37,850 nt of DNA, from positions 1-37,850 of the forward strand of contig JAJTBC010000149.1 in NCBI GenBank assembly GCA_021287085.1, read 5' to 3'. This document shows positions 1-7,487 of this stretch, in pieces (the first letter of the stretch is position 1; each line of letters begins with the position of its first letter). The notes under the pieces were generated by a model. The model ran no database searches, was not told where the DNA came from, and was given only the letters and a program-made list of their open reading frames with translations. The position numbers and the translations under genes were made by a program. The stretch comes from Bacillota bacterium. Its GTDB lineage: Bacteria > Acidobacteriota > Holophagae > Holophagales > Holophagaceae.

Positions 1-631
1 GATTCTGGGCATGGGGCCCGGCATTGGCCTCGCCACCGCGCGGCGGTTCGGGCGGGAAGGCTTCGCCCTCGCCCTGGTGGCCCGAACGGAAGCCGAGGCC
101 CAGGGCTTCCGCGCCACGCTGGAAGGGGAAGGCTGCCGCGTGCGCTGCGCGTGGGGTGCGGATCTGGGAGACGAAAAGGCCGTGGAGACGTTGAAACCTG
201 AACTCGCCGATCTCTCCCCACAGGCCCTGCTCTACAACGCTTCGGGCGGGGTCGATGGCCTGCCTTCGACCCTTTCGCGCGCAGCCCTCGATGCCTCCCT
301 CCAGCTGAATCTCCATGCCCCATTGATCTGTGTGCAGGCGCTATTGCCGCGTCTTCGGCGCAGCACGCTGCTGTTCACGGGCGGGGGCCTGGCCTTGGAG
401 CCCAAGGCTACCCAGAGTGCCCTTTCCCTTGGCAAAAGTTCCCTTCGCACGCTGGCGTTGTGTCTGGCCGAGGAACTGGAGCCTCTGGGGCATCACGTGG
501 CCACTGTCACCGTGGCAGGCTGGGTGCGGCCCGATACGGCTTTCAGCCCCGAAGCGGTGGCCGAGGTTTGCTGGGAGCTGCATCAAGAAAGCCCTGCACA
601 GTGGCGGCGGGAAGTGGTGATGAAGCCCTAG
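1..631 (+). CDS. Short-chain dehydrogenase/reductase (SDR), 5' end missing
   Basis: The window opens inside this gene: the frame from base 2 reads ILGMGPGIG, the glycine-rich dinucleotide-binding turn of the Rossmann fold, which in the family lies only a few residues from the N-terminus, so little is missing. The ATG at 11 is inside that motif and is not the true start. An NASGG segment matches the family NNAG motif. The usual catalytic Ser and Tyr-xxx-Lys are not intact: the segment reads SALSLGKSSL, keeping the Lys but with Leu at the Tyr position, and FTGGG stands where the Ser strand should be. The fold is clear, but oxidoreductase activity is doubtful and the substrate cannot be named. 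It ends 176 bp before the next gene. Confidence 0.8.
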   Translation, partial: ILGMGPGIGLATARRFGREGFALALVARTEAEAQGFRATLEGEGCRVRCAWGADLGDEKAVETLKPELADLSPQALLYNASGGVDGLPSTLSRAALDASLQLNLHAPLICVQALLPRLRRSTLLFTGGGLALEPKATQSALSLGKSSLRTLALCLAEELEPLGHHVATVTVAGWVRPDTAFSPEAVAEVCWELHQESPAQWRREVVMKP

Positions 632-689
632 GAAGCCACTGCAAAAAGCTCGTGGTTCTGGGAGAAGGCCGGGAGCTCGCATCGTTCGT

Positions 690-722
690 CCTTCATCCTG
701 TCTATCCTTCCGCCCTGTTTTT
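690..722. repeat. Relic of 9-nt-period intergenic repeat
   Basis: On the minus strand this reads as GATAGACAG followed by GATGAAGGA, matching the GATGnACAG unit repeated at 1894-1968 and 3959-4057. Only one arm is present and no partner arm is visible nearby, so it looks like a decayed copy. It lies between the SDR and the WYL gene. Confidence 0.4.
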
Positions 723-807
723 CGTCGTTTTCATGGTGTTGAATCCTGCGCATCCGTGGCCCGGCGCACCTGTGGGCCGTGCCATAATGCCGCTTGGAGA
801 AACATCC

Positions 808-1881
808 ATGGCCCCTCGCAAGCGCACTACGGAACCAGCTAAGCCCAAGGAAGCAGCGGCTTCCGAGGCCATCGTGGAAGCCGCGGGAAAGGCCGCGCCC
901 AAGGCGAAGAAGGCCGCCAAGGCCCCTGCGAAGGCCGCGCCCAAGGCCGTGGATAAAGCTCCGTCCAAAGGGGAGGAAGCCCCCAAGAAGGCTGCGAAGA
1001 AGCCGGTGAAAACGGAGCCTGAGGTTCCTGTCAAAGCCAAGCCCAAGGCGGCTCCCAAGGTCGGCAAGAAGGAGCCAAAACCTGTCGAAGCCAAAGCCGC
1101 CGTGGTCGCTGAAGACGTGTTTGCGCAGGACGCTTTCACCGAGCAGGCCCGCATCCTCATGGAAGCCATCCGTGCCGGACGCGCGGTGGAATTGATTTTC
1201 AAGGAAGCCGACGCCAATCCGCCGCGCACCTTCGAGGCCCGTCAGCTCATCTTCGATGTGTTCACCCAGGCCTGGTTTGCCTGGGGCTGGGATCGCCGCT
1301 ACAACGCCGAGCGCCATCATCGCCTGGATCAGATGGCCCAGATCAATCCCGTGGAGGGGCCTGGCCGTTCGGCGCAAGGGCCGTTCCCCGATGGAACGCC
1401 CTCCAATCAGATCGGCGGCTGGCGCGGCGGCGAGCCCATCGCCGTGAAAGCCGTGCTGCAGAAACAGTGGATCTTCGCCGTGAAGCAGGCGCCCGCGCCC
1501 TTTCCTGATTTCAAGCTCACGGACATCGAGGAGGGCAAGGCCGAGGTGACCTTCACCGGCACCGATCTGCGCGCCATTGCTCGCTGGTGCATGCAGTTCG
1601 GAGACGGCCTCCAGGTGCAGGAGCCGCAGCGATTGGTGGATCGCATCAAGCAGGTGGGCGTTGCCTGGGCAGGCAAAGCGGCGCAGGCCCCCGCGCCTCT
1701 GCCATCCAAGCCGACCAAGGCGGAGGTCAAGCCGGAAGCCAAACCTGAACCGAAGCCCGAACCGAGGCCTGAGCGTCGCCATGAACCGCGCCCAGAGCCG
1801 CCTCGTGCCGAAAATGGCAACAATGGAAGCAGCGGCACCAAGAAAAAAGGGCTCGTGGAAGTGCGCTACGAGCGGTTGTAG
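808..1881 (+). CDS. WYL-domain protein with histone-H1-like Lys/Ala/Pro tail
   Basis: This 357-aa protein has three parts. Residues 1-100 are a low-complexity Lys/Ala/Pro tail with repeated KAAPK, AKKA and PKKAAKK words, like bacterial histone-H1-like proteins. Residues 112-285 resemble a WYL module: an AIRAGRAVELIF strand, an R followed by a hydrophobic strand near 140-150, AWFAWGWD at about 155-162, HHRLDQM at 170-176, then a C-terminal part ending in a helix with QEPQRLVDRIK that resembles the WCX extension. Residues 300-335 are a KPEPKPEPRPE proline/charge tract. WYL domains usually sense ligands or nucleic acid downstream of a helix-turn-helix; no HTH is visible here, and the basic tail may replace it in contacting DNA (inference). 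The start at 808 is preceded by GGAGA 8 bases upstream; an in-frame ATG at 787 has no such site. Confidence 0.75.
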   Translation: MAPRKRTTEPAKPKEAAASEAIVEAAGKAAPKAKKAAKAPAKAAPKAVDKAPSKGEEAPKKAAKKPVKTEPEVPVKAKPKAAPKVGKKEPKPVEAKAAVVAEDVFAQDAFTEQARILMEAIRAGRAVELIFKEADANPPRTFEARQLIFDVFTQAWFAWGWDRRYNAERHHRLDQMAQINPVEGPGRSAQGPFPDGTPSNQIGGWRGGEPIAVKAVLQKQWIFAVKQAPAPFPDFKLTDIEEGKAEVTFTGTDLRAIARWCMQFGDGLQVQEPQRLVDRIKQVGVAWAGKAAQAPAPLPSKPTKAEVKPEAKPEPKPEPRPERRHEPRPEPPRAENGNNGSSGTKKKGLVEVRYERL

Positions 1882-1893
1882 GAAGAACCGGAA

Positions 1894-1968
1894 AAACGGG
1901 ATGGCAGGATGGTCAGGATGAAGGCCGCTTAGGAGCTTTCAGATCCTGGTCATTCTGCCATCCCGTTT
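1894..1968 (+). terminator. 25-bp stem hairpin between convergent genes (repeat family member)
   Basis: Arms at 1894-1918 and 1944-1968 pair over all 25 positions if three G-U wobbles are allowed in the plus-strand RNA (22 of 25 are Watson-Crick). The wobbles become A-C mismatches in the minus-strand RNA. The loop may extend the stem with TGAAGG against CTTTCA. It lies 12 bp after the WYL stop and 12 bp before the aquaporin stop, so it probably ends or protects transcripts, mainly on the plus strand. The left arm contains the GATGGnCAG unit found in the other intergenic repeats. Confidence 0.6.
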
Positions 1969-1980
1969 GAGCGGATTCTG

Positions 1981-2670
1981 TTATTCCTTTGCGGCCAGCA
2001 GGCCTTTGTAGATTCCGGCCCCCAGCAGGGCGCCGACGATGGGGGCGATCCAGAACAGCCAAAGCTGGCTCACGGCCCAGCTTCCCACGAAGAGCGCCAC
2101 GCCGGTGCTGCGGGCGGGGTTCACGGAGGTGTTGGTCACGGGGATGCTGATGAGGTGGATCAGGGTCAGGGCGAAGCCGATGGCGATGGGCGCGAAACCT
2201 GCCGGGGCGCGCTTGTCGGTGGCGCCGAGGATGACGATGAGGAAGATCATGGTCATGACCACTTCGCACACCAGGGCCGCCAGCAGAGAGTATTGCCCTG
2301 GAGAATGAGCACCGTAGCCGTTGGAGGCGAAGCCCTTGGCCACGTCGAAGCCCGGCGCGCCGCTGGCGATGAGGTACAGCACGCCGCCTGCGGCGATGGC
2401 GCCCAGCACCTGGGCGATGATGTAGGGCAGCAGTTGGCTGGCCGGGAAGCGCCCGCCTGCCCACAACCCCACGGAAACAGCGGGATTCAGATGGCAGCCG
2501 GAGATGTGGCCGATGGCGTAGGCCATGGTCAGCACCGTCAGGCCGAAGGCCAAGGACACGCCCAGCAGACCGATGCCGACGCCAGGAAAGGCGGCAGCCA
2601 ATACGGCACTGCCGCACCCACCCAGCACGAGCCAGAAGGTCCCGAGGAATTCCGCACTATAGGCTTTCAT
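1981..2670 (-). CDS. aqpZ: Aquaporin Z, water channel
   Basis: A 229-aa inner-membrane channel of the MIP family with six membrane helices and two half-helices. Both NPA signatures are intact (residues 62-64 and 184-186). The selectivity-filter residues of water-selective AqpZ are present: Phe42, His172, Thr181 and Arg187, at the positions equivalent to E. coli F43/H174/T183/R189, so water rather than glycerol is the expected substrate. Length matches the family (about 230 aa). The start follows AAGGAGA a few bases upstream. It lies downstream of the aldolase gene on the same strand but is separated by 113 bp containing two hairpins, so it probably has its own promoter. Confidence 0.95.
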   Translation of the reverse strand: MKAYSAEFLGTFWLVLGGCGSAVLAAAFPGVGIGLLGVSLAFGLTVLTMAYAIGHISGCHLNPAVSVGLWAGGRFPASQLLPYIIAQVLGAIAAGGVLYLIASGAPGFDVAKGFASNGYGAHSPGQYSLLAALVCEVVMTMIFLIVILGATDKRAPAGFAPIAIGFALTLIHLISIPVTNTSVNPARSTGVALFVGSWAVSQLWLFWIAPIVGALLGAGIYKGLLAAKE

Positions 2671-2720
2671 GGATTCTCCTTTCTGGAGAGATGTGGAAGG
2701 TGCTCAGAGTATGCCATATC

Positions 2721-2772
2721 AAAGGCGGGCTTTGCCCGCGCTTTGAGATGGGCCTCCGAGACGGAGCATCTC
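2721..2772 (-). terminator. Two adjacent hairpins after the aldolase gene
   Basis: Hairpin 1 spans 2745-2772: GAGATG pairs with CATCTC and CTCCG pairs with CGGAG around an AGA loop, with a 3-nt bulge. Hairpin 2 spans 2721-2744: GCGGGC pairs with GCCCGC across TTT, flanked by AAAG/CTTT. Read on the minus strand they follow the aldolase stop by 12 bp, and the second ends in CCTTTGAT, a weak U-tract. A terminator or mRNA-stabilising structure between fba and aqpZ is likely; strength is uncertain. Confidence 0.45.
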
Positions 2773-2783
2773 TCTGAAGAGGA

Positions 2784-3812
2784 TCAGATCCGGCCCATGG
2801 CCTTGCCAGCGCTGCGCAGATCCTCGCAGGCCCGCACCACGCGATCCGCCATGCCCTGCTCGGCCTTCTTCAGGTACGAGCGGGGATCGTAGGTCTTCTT
2901 GTTGCCCACTTCGCCGTCGATCTTCAGCACGCCGTCGTAGTTCTTGAACATGTGCTCGGCGATGGGTCGGGTGAAGGCGTATTGGGTATCGGTGTCGATG
3001 TTCATCTTCACCACGCCGTAGTCGAGGGTGGCGTGGATTTCTTCGAGGCTGGAGCCGGAGCCGCCGTGGAAGACCAGCAGCGCGTTTTCGCCGCCGCAGG
3101 CCTGGGCGATGGCAGCCTGGCCATCCCGCAGGATTTCGGGCTTCAGCACCACGTTGCCGGGTTTGTACACGCCGTGCACGTTGCCGAAGGTGGCGGCCAG
3201 CATGTAGAGGCCCAGGGGCGCCAAAGCCTTGTGGGTGGCGGCCATGTCCTGGGGCGTGGTGTAGAGCTTTTCCTTGCCCACGCCGCTGGTGTCGTGGCCA
3301 TCCTCCTCGCCGCCCACCACGCCGATTTCCACTTCCAGCACCAGTTCACTGGCAGCACAGCGTTTCAGCAGCTCGGCGGATTTGCCGAGGTTGTCGGCCA
3401 GGGACAGCTCGCTGCCATCGAACATGTGGGCGTTGTAGAGGTTGGGCAGCCCCGCCGCCCGGCGGCGCTCCGTCTCCTGGATCAGCGGCAGCACGAAGCC
3501 TTCGAGATGCTTGGGATGGCAGTGGTCCGTGTGCAGCGCCACGTTCACATCGTACTGTTCGGCGATGAAGCGCACGTAGTCGGCCAGCGCGATGGCGCCC
3601 TGGGCCATGCTCTTCACACCCAGCCCCGACATGAATTCCGCGCCGCCCGTGGAAATCTGGATGATGCCATCGGACTTGGCGTTCTTGAGGCCCAACATCA
3701 CCGCGTTGACGGTTTCGGTGGAGGTCACGTTGAAGGCAGGAAAGGCGTAGTGCTCCTTCTTGGCCACTTCGAGCATCTTGGCGTATTGGCTAGGGCTGAC
3801 GACCGGCATGAA
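2784..3812 (-). CDS. fbaA: Fructose-bisphosphate aldolase, class II
   Basis: This zinc enzyme cleaves fructose 1,6-bisphosphate to dihydroxyacetone phosphate and glyceraldehyde 3-phosphate (and the reverse) in glycolysis and gluconeogenesis. HTDHC near residue 95 carries the catalytic Asp and a zinc His. EIGVVGGEEDGHD and the GSGSS phosphate loop follow, and the order matches the E. coli FbaA-like class IIA group. I chose the start at 3812 because GGAGG lies 5 bases upstream and the family N-terminus begins at about this point; an in-frame ATG at 3836 would add 8 residues but has no ribosome-binding site. Length 342 aa. It faces away from the ppx gene across a 341-bp gap holding a palindromic element. 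Confidence 0.95.
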   Translation of the reverse strand, partial: FMPVVSPSQYAKMLEVAKKEHYAFPAFNVTSTETVNAVMLGLKNAKSDGIIQISTGGAEFMSGLGVKSMAQGAIALADYVRFIAEQYDVNVALHTDHCHPKHLEGFVLPLIQETERRRAAGLPNLYNAHMFDGSELSLADNLGKSAELLKRCAASELVLEVEIGVVGGEEDGHDTSGVGKEKLYTTPQDMAATHKALAPLGLYMLAATFGNVHGVYKPGNVVLKPEILRDGQAAIAQACGGENALLVFHGGSGSSLEEIHATLDYGVVKMNIDTDTQYAFTRPIAEHMFKNYDGVLKIDGEVGNKKTYDPRSYLKKAEQGMADRVVRACEDLRSAGKAMGRI

Positions 3813-3896
3813 ATCCTCCAGGGTGAGTGCTTCCATCAGTTTAATCTTTTTCGAGTCGAATCGACAGGACCGGGCATCGTCAAGGCGGCGTCTTTA

Positions 3897-4086
3897 AAAG
3901 GATGAACACAGAGAACACGGGGAAAAAGTTCACGGAGGAAGATGAAACCAGATCCTGCTTTCATCCTGAACATCCTGTCCATCGTGTTCTTTTATGCTTT
4001 TCTTCGCAGACCCAAAGAAGAAGGCAACAGGATGAACAAGATGGACAGGATGAAAACCTTTACGCCCCTGGTGTTCTTTGTGGCTG
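3897..4086. repeat. 190-bp nested palindromic element made of 9-nt units
   Basis: The 341-bp gap between the divergent fba and ppx genes is dominated by this element. Inner arms at about 3959-3989 and 4023-4054 are inverted copies (about 23 of 28 positions match) built from 9-base units such as GATGGACAG and GATGAACAA. Outer arms at about 3907-3922 and 4064-4083 share CACAGAGAACAC (11 of 12). The whole can fold as a nested cruciform or hairpin. No coding sense is evident, no transposase is nearby, and no clear target duplication is visible. It resembles a miniature inverted-repeat element or a dispersed intergenic repeat. Confidence 0.65.
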
Positions 4087-4153
4087 AAAGCTTTGGTCGG
4101 CATTCAAGCGCTCGACACCCGTTTGTCGCAACTTCCTGTCAAGATTCCTTCCC

Positions 4154-5656
4154 ATGAGGATTGCGGCGCTGGATGTGGGATCGAACTCCCTTCACCTGGT
4201 TGTGGTGGAGACGGATGCGTACGGGCATCAGCGGGTGCTGGCGCGGGAAAAGACCATGGCGCGGCTGGCGCGGGGCATCGCGAAAACCGGCGAGATCGCG
4301 CCGGAGGCCTTTCGCGCTGGGGTGAAGGCCCTGGAGCGCATGGCGGCCATCATCCGTGAGCTGAACTGCGACAGCATCGTGGCCTGCGGCACGGCGGCCT
4401 TGCGCGAGGCCAAGAACGCGCCCCGTTTCCTGGCGCGGGCCGAAGCCTTGGGCATTGTGATTCGCGTGATCTCCGGCGAAGAAGAGGCGCGGCTGATCCA
4501 TCTGGCCGTGAGCCGCGCCATTCCTTTTCCTGAGGCGCCCGCCGTGTTGATGGACATCGGCGGCGGCAGCACGGAATTGACCTGGGTTCAGGGCGAACGC
4601 GTTTTCGCCAGCGTGAGTCTGCCCTGGGGCCTTCAACGATTGGCGGAGGCCGTGCCCACCAGCGATCCCCCCACTTCTGACGATCACGTTCGATTGAAAG
4701 CCTTCATCCGAAAGGCGCTGAAACAGGCCCGCAAGAATCTGCCCAAGGAATTGCCCGCGGCCGAGCTGGTGCTGGGCACCTCGGGCACCTTGCTGGATTT
4801 GGCCAAGGGCGCGGGGCTGAACCAGAGTCAGGGTGCGGGGTTTTCATGTCACGAGTTGCGCGCCTTCGAACGTCAACTTTGGCGGGTTTCCGTGGCCAGT
4901 CGTGTGCGGGAGATGAAGGTGGATCCCAAGCGGGCCGAAGTGCTGCATGTGGGCGCCACCTGGGCTCACGAATTGCTGCGCTGGCTGAAGGCCGAGCAGG
5001 TGCGCTGCCTGGATGTGGGACTGCGCGAAGGCATGGTATGGGAAGCCCTGCGTCATGGTGGCGTGGCGCTGCCCGCGCTGCCGGAGCGGCGTCGCCAATC
5101 CGTGGAAACGCTGGCGGAGCGCCTGGATCCCGATCCTGGCCATAGTCGCCATGTGCAGAAGCTGGCGGATCAGTTGTTCCTGGAGCTGCGTCCGGCCTTC
5201 GAATTGGGCGAGACGGAGCGCGAGCTGCTGAGTTACGCGGCGCGGCTCCACGACATCGGCCTCGCCATTTCCGAGAAGGGCCACCACAAACACGGTGCCT
5301 ACCTTATTCAGAACGCCAACCTGGGCGGCTTCTGGCCCAAGGAATGCGAGCTCATCAGCCAGATCGTGCGCTTCCATCGCGGTTCGGCGCCCGATCCGCG
5401 CAAGCACGAGGTTTTTGCGTTGCTGGCGCCTTGGCATCGGCAGGTGGTGGAAAAACTGGCCGCCATCCTGCGGGTGGCGGATGCGCTGGATCGCCGCCGC
5501 CGCCAATCCGTGCATGCGGTGGGGCTGACGTTCGATGAGAAGGCCGCCCATTTGGAGCTTCAGGGATCGGGCGATCTGCGCCCGGAAATGGAAGCCCTTC
5601 ATGTCAAAGGCAAATTGCTGTCGAGATTGCTGGGACTTCCCCTCAAGATCGTCTAG
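4154..5656 (+). CDS. ppx: Exopolyphosphatase / pppGpp phosphohydrolase (Ppx/GppA) with HD domain
   Basis: This 500-aa cytoplasmic enzyme removes terminal phosphate from inorganic polyphosphate and/or the 5' phosphate of pppGpp. Phosphate-1 motif DVGSNSLHLVV lies at residues 7-17, CGTAALREAKN at 78-88, the GEEEARL acid cluster at 108-114, and phosphate-2 motif DIGGGSTEL at 134-142. The C-terminal HD-like domain has His366-Asp367 (LHDIG) and HHKH at 377-380, matching long Ppx forms such as E. coli (513 aa). Motifs do not separate Ppx from GppA. No good Shine-Dalgarno sits before the ATG, which is unusual beside its neighbours. The following transporter starts 30 bp later on the same strand, so co-transcription is likely. 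Confidence 0.9.
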   Translation: MRIAALDVGSNSLHLVVVETDAYGHQRVLAREKTMARLARGIAKTGEIAPEAFRAGVKALERMAAIIRELNCDSIVACGTAALREAKNAPRFLARAEALGIVIRVISGEEEARLIHLAVSRAIPFPEAPAVLMDIGGGSTELTWVQGERVFASVSLPWGLQRLAEAVPTSDPPTSDDHVRLKAFIRKALKQARKNLPKELPAAELVLGTSGTLLDLAKGAGLNQSQGAGFSCHELRAFERQLWRVSVASRVREMKVDPKRAEVLHVGATWAHELLRWLKAEQVRCLDVGLREGMVWEALRHGGVALPALPERRRQSVETLAERLDPDPGHSRHVQKLADQLFLELRPAFELGETERELLSYAARLHDIGLAISEKGHHKHGAYLIQNANLGGFWPKECELISQIVRFHRGSAPDPRKHEVFALLAPWHRQVVEKLAAILRVADALDRRRRQSVHAVGLTFDEKAAHLELQGSGDLRPEMEALHVKGKLLSRLLGLPLKIV

Positions 5657-5686
5657 CCTTGAAGGAAACAACGTTCCGGGAGCCCC

Positions 5687-7030
5687 GTGGACCACACCCC
5701 TGCCTTCCGATTTCGCCGCTTCCTGAACTGGTTCCCTCTGGGCCTCACCTACGCGACGCTCTACATGGGCCGCTACAACTTCAATGTCGTGAAGAACGAC
5801 ATCGGAGCGTGGTATCACCTGGACAAGGCCCAGATGGGGCTCATCGCTTCCTTCGGCTTCTGGACCTACGGTCTGGCCGTGGCGTTCAACGGTCCCTTGG
5901 CGGATCGCATCGGGGGGCGCAAAGCGATCCTGGTGGGCGCGCTCGGCGCAGGCCTGATGAACCTGGCCATCGGCCTGATGTTCTTCAACGGATGGACCGC
6001 GCACCTGCTCTGGAGCATGAGCTGGCTCTGGAGCCTCAACATGTACTTCCAGAGTTTCGGCGCGCTGTCGGTGGTGAAGGTGAACAGCACCTGGTTCCAT
6101 GTTCGGGAGCGGGGCGTGTTCGGTGGCATCTTCGGCATCATGATTTCTTCGGGCTATTTCCTCGCCACGACCATCGGATCGATCCTTTTGGCACGCTTTG
6201 CCAACTGGAACGTCATCTGGTTCGTGCCCGCCCTGGCCATGGGCATCATGTTTGTGGCGGATTTCTTCCTCGTCCGCAATCGTCCCAGCCATGCGGGTTT
6301 GTCCGATTTTGATACGGGCGATGGCTCCAACGCGCACCACGAGGAAGATACGCCGCTTCCTTTGCGGGAGCTGTTGGCAAAGGTGTTCCACAATCCCATC
6401 ATCATCTCGCTCATCTTCGCGGAGTTCTGCACAGGTTTTGTGCGCCAGGGCGTGATGCTCTACTTCACGGAGTATCTGGACGAGGTCTATCACTTGCCGA
6501 AGAAGAACCCGCTGTTCTGGTGGACCGGCGTGGCCTTCATGCTGGGCGGAGTCTTTGGAGGGCTGCTGTGCGGGTGGATGAGCGACAAGCTCTTCCAGTC
6601 CCGACGCCCTCCTGTGGCGTTCGTGTTCTACCTCGTGCAGGTGGTCATGCTGGTGCTGCTGGGCTTCTCCATGGGGCGCGGTACCTTTGGCGGCCAAGTG
6701 TGGGCCATCACCTTGCTTGGATTGACCGCCATGTTCATCTTCGGCGTCCACGGCATGTTGAGCGGCACCGCCAGCATGGATTTCGGCGGGCGCAAAGCCG
6801 CAGCCACCGTGGCGGGCGCATTGGACGGCATCCAGTACGTGGGCAGTGGCCTCACGGGCATTGGTCTGGGCTGGGTGCTCAAGACCTATGGCTGGGATGG
6901 CGTAGCGCTCCAGGGGCATCTGCCCGCCCATGCCTGGGTGTGGGTCGGTTGCATCATTCCCTTCAGCCTCATCGGGGCCTTCATCATGACGCGCCTGTGG
7001 CATGCCAAGCCCGGGAAAAGCGCCCACTGA
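5687..7030 (+). CDS. MFS transporter, organophosphate:phosphate antiporter (GlpT/UhpT) type
   Basis: A 447-aa polytopic inner-membrane protein with about 12 helices. The N-terminus has WFPLGLTYATLYMGRYNFNV, resembling the first helix and GRxxF region of the OPA family, which exchanges glycerol 3-phosphate, hexose phosphates or phosphoglycerates for phosphate. The DRIGGRK loop between helices 2 and 3 is the general MFS signature. A central hydrophilic loop lies near residues 205-225 (GDGSNAHHEED). The start is GTG with GGGAG 4 bases upstream. It follows ppx by 30 bp, which fits a phosphate-linked role, and is followed by two tiny membrane genes. The exact substrate is not readable. Confidence 0.8.
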   Translation: MDHTPAFRFRRFLNWFPLGLTYATLYMGRYNFNVVKNDIGAWYHLDKAQMGLIASFGFWTYGLAVAFNGPLADRIGGRKAILVGALGAGLMNLAIGLMFFNGWTAHLLWSMSWLWSLNMYFQSFGALSVVKVNSTWFHVRERGVFGGIFGIMISSGYFLATTIGSILLARFANWNVIWFVPALAMGIMFVADFFLVRNRPSHAGLSDFDTGDGSNAHHEEDTPLPLRELLAKVFHNPIIISLIFAEFCTGFVRQGVMLYFTEYLDEVYHLPKKNPLFWWTGVAFMLGGVFGGLLCGWMSDKLFQSRRPPVAFVFYLVQVVMLVLLGFSMGRGTFGGQVWAITLLGLTAMFIFGVHGMLSGTASMDFGGRKAAATVAGALDGIQYVGSGLTGIGLGWVLKTYGWDGVALQGHLPAHAWVWVGCIIPFSLIGAFIMTRLWHAKPGKSAH

Positions 7031-7037
7031 GGTGACC

Positions 7038-7277
7038 ATGCGCGATCCGAAACTCATCGAAACCCGAGGTGAAGAGCCCACGTTCATTCCTTCGGGATCG
7101 GGGGAATCCTGGCGCAGGGTGGAGTTTGGATTGGGGGATTCCCCCATGCAGGTGTCGCCGGAGGTGGAGGCCAGTCTGCCGCCCCGGCAGCGGCACTGGG
7201 GACGCATGATCGGCTACGCGCTGGTGGTCACAGCGGTCGTCTTGGCGGCGTCCTGGGCTCTCTCTCGGCTTTTCTGA
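7038..7277 (+). CDS. Small single-pass membrane protein, unknown function
   Basis: A 79-aa protein with a polar N-terminal 50 residues and one C-terminal hydrophobic helix (about residues 57-77, MIGYALVVTAVVLAASWAL). The ATG lies 7 bp after the transporter stop and GAGGTG sits just upstream; an upstream in-frame ATG at 7002 is inside the transporter gene. I recognise no family. Its position suggests it is made together with the MFS transporter and the next small gene, perhaps as an accessory subunit (inference). Confidence 0.55.
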   Translation: MRDPKLIETRGEEPTFIPSGSGESWRRVEFGLGDSPMQVSPEVEASLPPRQRHWGRMIGYALVVTAVVLAASWALSRLF

Positions 7278-7286
7278 GCCCGTACC

Positions 7287-7448
7287 GTGAAGGGCATTCT
7301 GATTCTTTTCGCCATGAGCCTGGGCGGGGCCGTGGGCTGGTGGCTGGGTAGCCTGGTCGGCCTCGTGACAGCCGTGCTGCTTTCCGCCATCGGCAGCGGC
7401 CTCGGCGTGTGGACCATGCGTTGGGTGTTCCGAAACTGGATGGAATAA
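7287..7448 (+). CDS. 53-aa hydrophobic Gly/Trp-rich membrane peptide
   Basis: The frame from GTG 7287 to TAA 7448 encodes 53 residues that are nearly all membrane-compatible, with glycine-zipper-like spacing (MSLGGAVGWWLG, SAIGSGLGVW) and a short charged end (MRWVFRNWME). It could form one long or two short helices. It starts 9 bp after the previous small gene and ends 5 bp before a hairpin. The start codon is GTG with a weak upstream site; ATG at 7314 would give 44 aa. No family recognised. Confidence 0.5.
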   Translation: MKGILILFAMSLGGAVGWWLGSLVGLVTAVLLSAIGSGLGVWTMRWVFRNWME

Positions 7449-7452
7449 AGGC

Positions 7453-7480
7453 AACACGCAGAAATTCTTTTCTCCGTGTT
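7453..7480. terminator. Hairpin between convergent genes
   Basis: AACACGCAGAAA (7453-7464) and TTTCTCCGTGTT (7469-7480) pair over 11 of 12 positions with a 4-nt loop. It fills the 39-bp gap between the small membrane gene and ruvB, which converge. The arm sequence AACACGGAGAAA matches the CACAGAGAACAC outer-arm family of the 3897-4086 element, so the terminator appears to be a repeat copy. No long T-tract follows. Confidence 0.5.
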
Positions 7481-7487
7481 CCGCGTT

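Noticed and set aside
3813-3836. Alternative aldolase start 8 codons upstream
   Set aside because: No ribosome-binding site there, while GGAGG is correctly placed before the start at 3812.
3902-4157. Short plus-strand open frames in the fba-ppx gap
   Set aside because: They lie within the palindromic repeat, have no ribosome-binding site and no protein-like composition.
4844-7207. 787-codon minus-strand open frame
   Set aside because: It is fully antisense to ppx and the MFS gene, which have clear homology; composition (His, Gln, Arg rich) is typical of a shadow frame.
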